Shown here piece by piece: positions 61,915 to 64,000 of a DNA stretch of 64,000 nt (its first letter is position 1; every line of letters starts with the position of its first letter). Source of the stretch: Cronobacter muytjensii ATCC 51329 (GTDB lineage Bacteria; Pseudomonadota; Gammaproteobacteria; Enterobacterales; Enterobacteriaceae); the NCBI RefSeq assembly GCF_001277195.1, contig NZ_CP012268.1, positions 4,300,115 through 4,364,114 on the forward strand, in the 5' to 3' direction. The position numbers were made by a program, and so were the translations under genes. The notes beneath the pieces were generated by a model, which was not told where the DNA came from, did not search any database, and saw only the letters and a program-made list of their open reading frames with translations.

Positions 61915-61924
61915 AGGAGCCGCC

Positions 61925-64000
61925 ATGGAAAGCAAACGCCTTGACTCCTCCGCCCTCGCGGCGGGGATTAGCCCCAACTATATCAACGCGCACGGCAAAC
62001 CGCAGGCGATTGGCGCAGAGACCAAACGGCGTTTGCTGGACGCGATGAACCCTGACGCCGCGCCGAAAGCGACCGCGAAATCGCCGCTGCCGCCAGTACT
62101 GGTGGTGGCGAAAAGCCGCCGTATGCAGCTTACGCCCCAGGGCCGCGGCGAGTATCAGTGGCTGCTGACCAGCGAGACCGGCGCGCAGTTTAACGGCGTC
62201 GCACGCGGCGGCGAGGCGCTCACGCTGCCCGCAAAACTTGCGGAGGGCTATCACACGTTCACGCTTACCCGTGATGACAGCCGCTGGCACTGTCGGCTTA
62301 TCGTCGCGCCAAAGCGCTGCTATGAGCCTCAGGCGCTGCGCGACGGCAAAAAACTCTGGGGCGCGTGCGTACAGCTTTATACGCTGCGCTCGGAGAACAA
62401 CTGGGGCATCGGCGATTTTGGCGATCTGAAGGCGATGCTGAATGAAGTGGGCGCACGCGGCGGCGCGTTTATCGGCTTAAACCCCATTCACGCGCTCTAT
62501 CCAGCGAACCCGGAAAGCGCGAGCCCGTATAGTCCATCCTCGCGCCGCTGGCTCAACGTGATTTATATCGACGTTAACGCGGTGGAGGATTTCCACCTGA
62601 GCGATGAGGCGCAGGCCTGGTGGCGGCTCGACGCGACGCAAAAGGCGCTGAGCGCCGCGCGGGACTCACAGTGGGTTGATTACACCAGCGTCACGACGCT
62701 GAAGCTTACGGCGCTGCGGATGGCCTGGAAGCGCTTTTCCACGCGCGGCCCGGACGACGACGCCGTCGTGACGTTTCGTGATTTCGTGGCGCGCGCGGGC
62801 GAAGGGCTTTACTGGCAAGCGGCGTTCGATGCTATTCACGCCTGGCAGGCGCAGGAAGATCCGATGCGCTGGGGCTGGCCAGCCTGGCCGAAGGCGTATC
62901 AGAACACCAGCAGCCCGGACGTGCAGGCGTTTTGCAAAAAACGCGCAGATGACGTCGATTTTTATCTCTGGCTGCAATGGCTCGCGTATGAGCAGTTCGC
63001 CCGCTGCTGGGAGACCAGTCAGTCGCATGCTATGCCGATTGGGCTGTACCGCGATCTGGCGGTCGGCGTGGCGGAAGGCGGCGCGGAAACCTGGTGTGAT
63101 CGCGAGCTTTATTGCCTGAAGGCGTCAGTCGGCGCGCCGCCGGATATACTCGGGCCGCTTGGCCAGAACTGGGGCCTGCCGCCAATGGATCCGCACGTGA
63201 TACAGGCGCGCGCTTACGAGCCGTTTATCGAACTGCTGCGCGCCAACATGACGCACTGCGGCGCGCTGCGTATCGACCATGTGATGTCGCTGTTGCGCCT
63301 GTGGTGGATCCCTTACGGCGAAACCGCGGATAAAGGCGCATACGTGCAATATCCGGTCGACGATCTGCTGGCGATCCTCGCGCTGGAAAGCCAGCGCCAC
63401 CGCTGCATGGTGATCGGCGAAGATCTGGGTACTGTGCCGGCGGAGATTGTCGGCAAGCTGCGTGACAGCGGCGTTTACTCCTATAAAGTGCTCTACTTCG
63501 AAAACGAAGGCGGCAGCCGCTTTCGCGCGCCGAAACGCTGGACGACGCAGGCGATGGCGGTCGCGACCACGCATGATTTGCCGACGCTGCGCGGTTACTG
63601 GGAAAGCGGCGATCTGACGCTTGGCAAAAAGCTCGGGCTTTATCCTGACGAAGAGGTATTGCAGGGACTGTATGCCGACCGCGAGCGCGCCAAACAGGGG
63701 CTGCTTGAGAGTCTGCATCAGCACGGTTGTCTGCCGAAACGCGCCGGGCATCACGCCGCGCGCATGAAAATGGGCGCCACGCTGAACCGCGCGCTCCAGC
63801 GTTATATCGCCGACAGCAACAGCGCGCTGCTTGGCCTGCAACCGGAAGACTGGCTCGATATGGCGCAGCCGGTCAACATTCCCGGCACCAGCGATCAGTA
63901 TCAAAACTGGCGGCGCAAGCTCACCGTCGGGCTGGAGGCGATGTTTGCTGATCCGACCGTAAACCGGCTGATTAGCGATTTAGATAAACGCCGCCGCGCC
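61925..64000 (+). CDS. malQ: 4-alpha-glucanotransferase (amylomaltase) MalQ, cut by window end
   Basis: GH77 amylomaltase, 692 codons visible of about 694-696 expected, so only the last few residues are missing. It moves glucan chains between maltodextrins, releasing glucose, and supplies substrates to MalP. Blocks include LWGACVQLYTLRSENNWGIGDF, CGALRIDHVMSLLRLWWIP with the nucleophile Asp, VIGEDLGTVP with the acid/base Glu, and ATTHDLPTLRGYW. ATG at 61925 follows AAGGAGC. Second gene of malPQ, under MalT. Confidence 0.95.
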   Translation, partial: MESKRLDSSALAAGISPNYINAHGKPQAIGAETKRRLLDAMNPDAAPKATAKSPLPPVLVVAKSRRMQLTPQGRGEYQWLLTSETGAQFNGVARGGEALTLPAKLAEGYHTFTLTRDDSRWHCRLIVAPKRCYEPQALRDGKKLWGACVQLYTLRSENNWGIGDFGDLKAMLNEVGARGGAFIGLNPIHALYPANPESASPYSPSSRRWLNVIYIDVNAVEDFHLSDEAQAWWRLDATQKALSAARDSQWVDYTSVTTLKLTALRMAWKRFSTRGPDDDAVVTFRDFVARAGEGLYWQAAFDAIHAWQAQEDPMRWGWPAWPKAYQNTSSPDVQAFCKKRADDVDFYLWLQWLAYEQFARCWETSQSHAMPIGLYRDLAVGVAEGGAETWCDRELYCLKASVGAPPDILGPLGQNWGLPPMDPHVIQARAYEPFIELLRANMTHCGALRIDHVMSLLRLWWIPYGETADKGAYVQYPVDDLLAILALESQRHRCMVIGEDLGTVPAEIVGKLRDSGVYSYKVLYFENEGGSRFRAPKRWTTQAMAVATTHDLPTLRGYWESGDLTLGKKLGLYPDEEVLQGLYADRERAKQGLLESLHQHGCLPKRAGHHAARMKMGATLNRALQRYIADSNSALLGLQPEDWLDMAQPVNIPGTSDQYQNWRRKLTVGLEAMFADPTVNRLISDLDKRRRA

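Noticed and set aside
1..64000. CRISPR arrays, tRNA or rRNA genes, insertion sequences, prophage or integrase
   Set aside because: No regularly spaced identical repeats, no cloverleaf or rRNA signature sequence, and no transposase- or integrase-like protein was found on either strand.

Overview
The window is a GC-rich enterobacterial chromosome segment. Nearly every gene has a close, often near-identical Escherichia coli counterpart, in the order of the E. coli tusA-zntA-ftsYEX-rpoH-liv-ugp-ggt-gnt-asd-glg-glp-mal region. Third codon positions are mostly G or C, and several cassettes absent from this locus in E. coli K-12 are present. By inference from these traits, a Cronobacter-like or related genus (Siccibacter, Franconibacter, Enterobacter sensu lato) is most likely; the species cannot be fixed from the window. 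No tRNA, rRNA, insertion sequence, prophage or CRISPR array was seen.

Layout. 1-8.7 kb: queuosine-precursor transporter yhhQ, sulfur carrier tusA, a three-gene TRAP transporter inserted between tusA and zntA, the zinc-exporting ATPase zntA with its ZntR palindrome, then yhhN, yhhM, yhhL and rsmD. 8.8-13.3 kb: ftsY-ftsE-ftsX and the heat-shock sigma factor rpoH. 13.3-17.8 kb: an inserted module of a MocR/GabR-type regulator divergent from a PuuE-type GABA aminotransferase, followed by an amino-acid permease. 18-24.2 kb: the branched-chain amino acid transporter livJ-panM-(livK remnant)-livHMGF. 24.3-24.9 kb: a Phd/Doc toxin-antitoxin pair. 25-30.1 kb: the Pho-type glycerol-3-phosphate importer ugpBAECQ. 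30.1-36.3 kb: yhhA, ggt, yhhY, the small RNA RyhB, yhhX, yhhW and gntR. 36.5-40.3 kb: gntKU, yhgN and asd. 40.6-50 kb: the complete glycogen operon glgBXCAP. 50.1-52.1 kb: a four-helix membrane protein of unknown function and a Cache-sensor diguanylate cyclase. 52.3-56 kb: glpD divergent from glpEGR. 56.2-64 kb: malT divergent from malPQ; malQ runs off the window within a few codons of its expected end.

The genes mainly handle carbon, phosphate and amino-acid supply: uptake of branched-chain amino acids, glycerol-3-phosphate, gluconate and an unidentified carboxylate; glycogen and maltodextrin turnover by two phosphorylases, a branching enzyme, a debranching enzyme and amylomaltase; and glycerol-3-phosphate oxidation. 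Recognisable control sites include ZntR, sigma-E, Pho, Fur, GntR, GlpR, MalT and CRP sites and a new inverted repeat at the MocR divergent promoter.

The most striking observations are three conserved genes that look catalytically or structurally disarmed while their frames stay open. GlpG has lost both rhomboid catalytic residues (Ser201 to Gly, His254 to Leu) and the oxyanion His150. LivK is reduced to a signal peptide plus its last roughly 50 residues. The Doc toxin carries Gln in place of the Fic-motif histidine.
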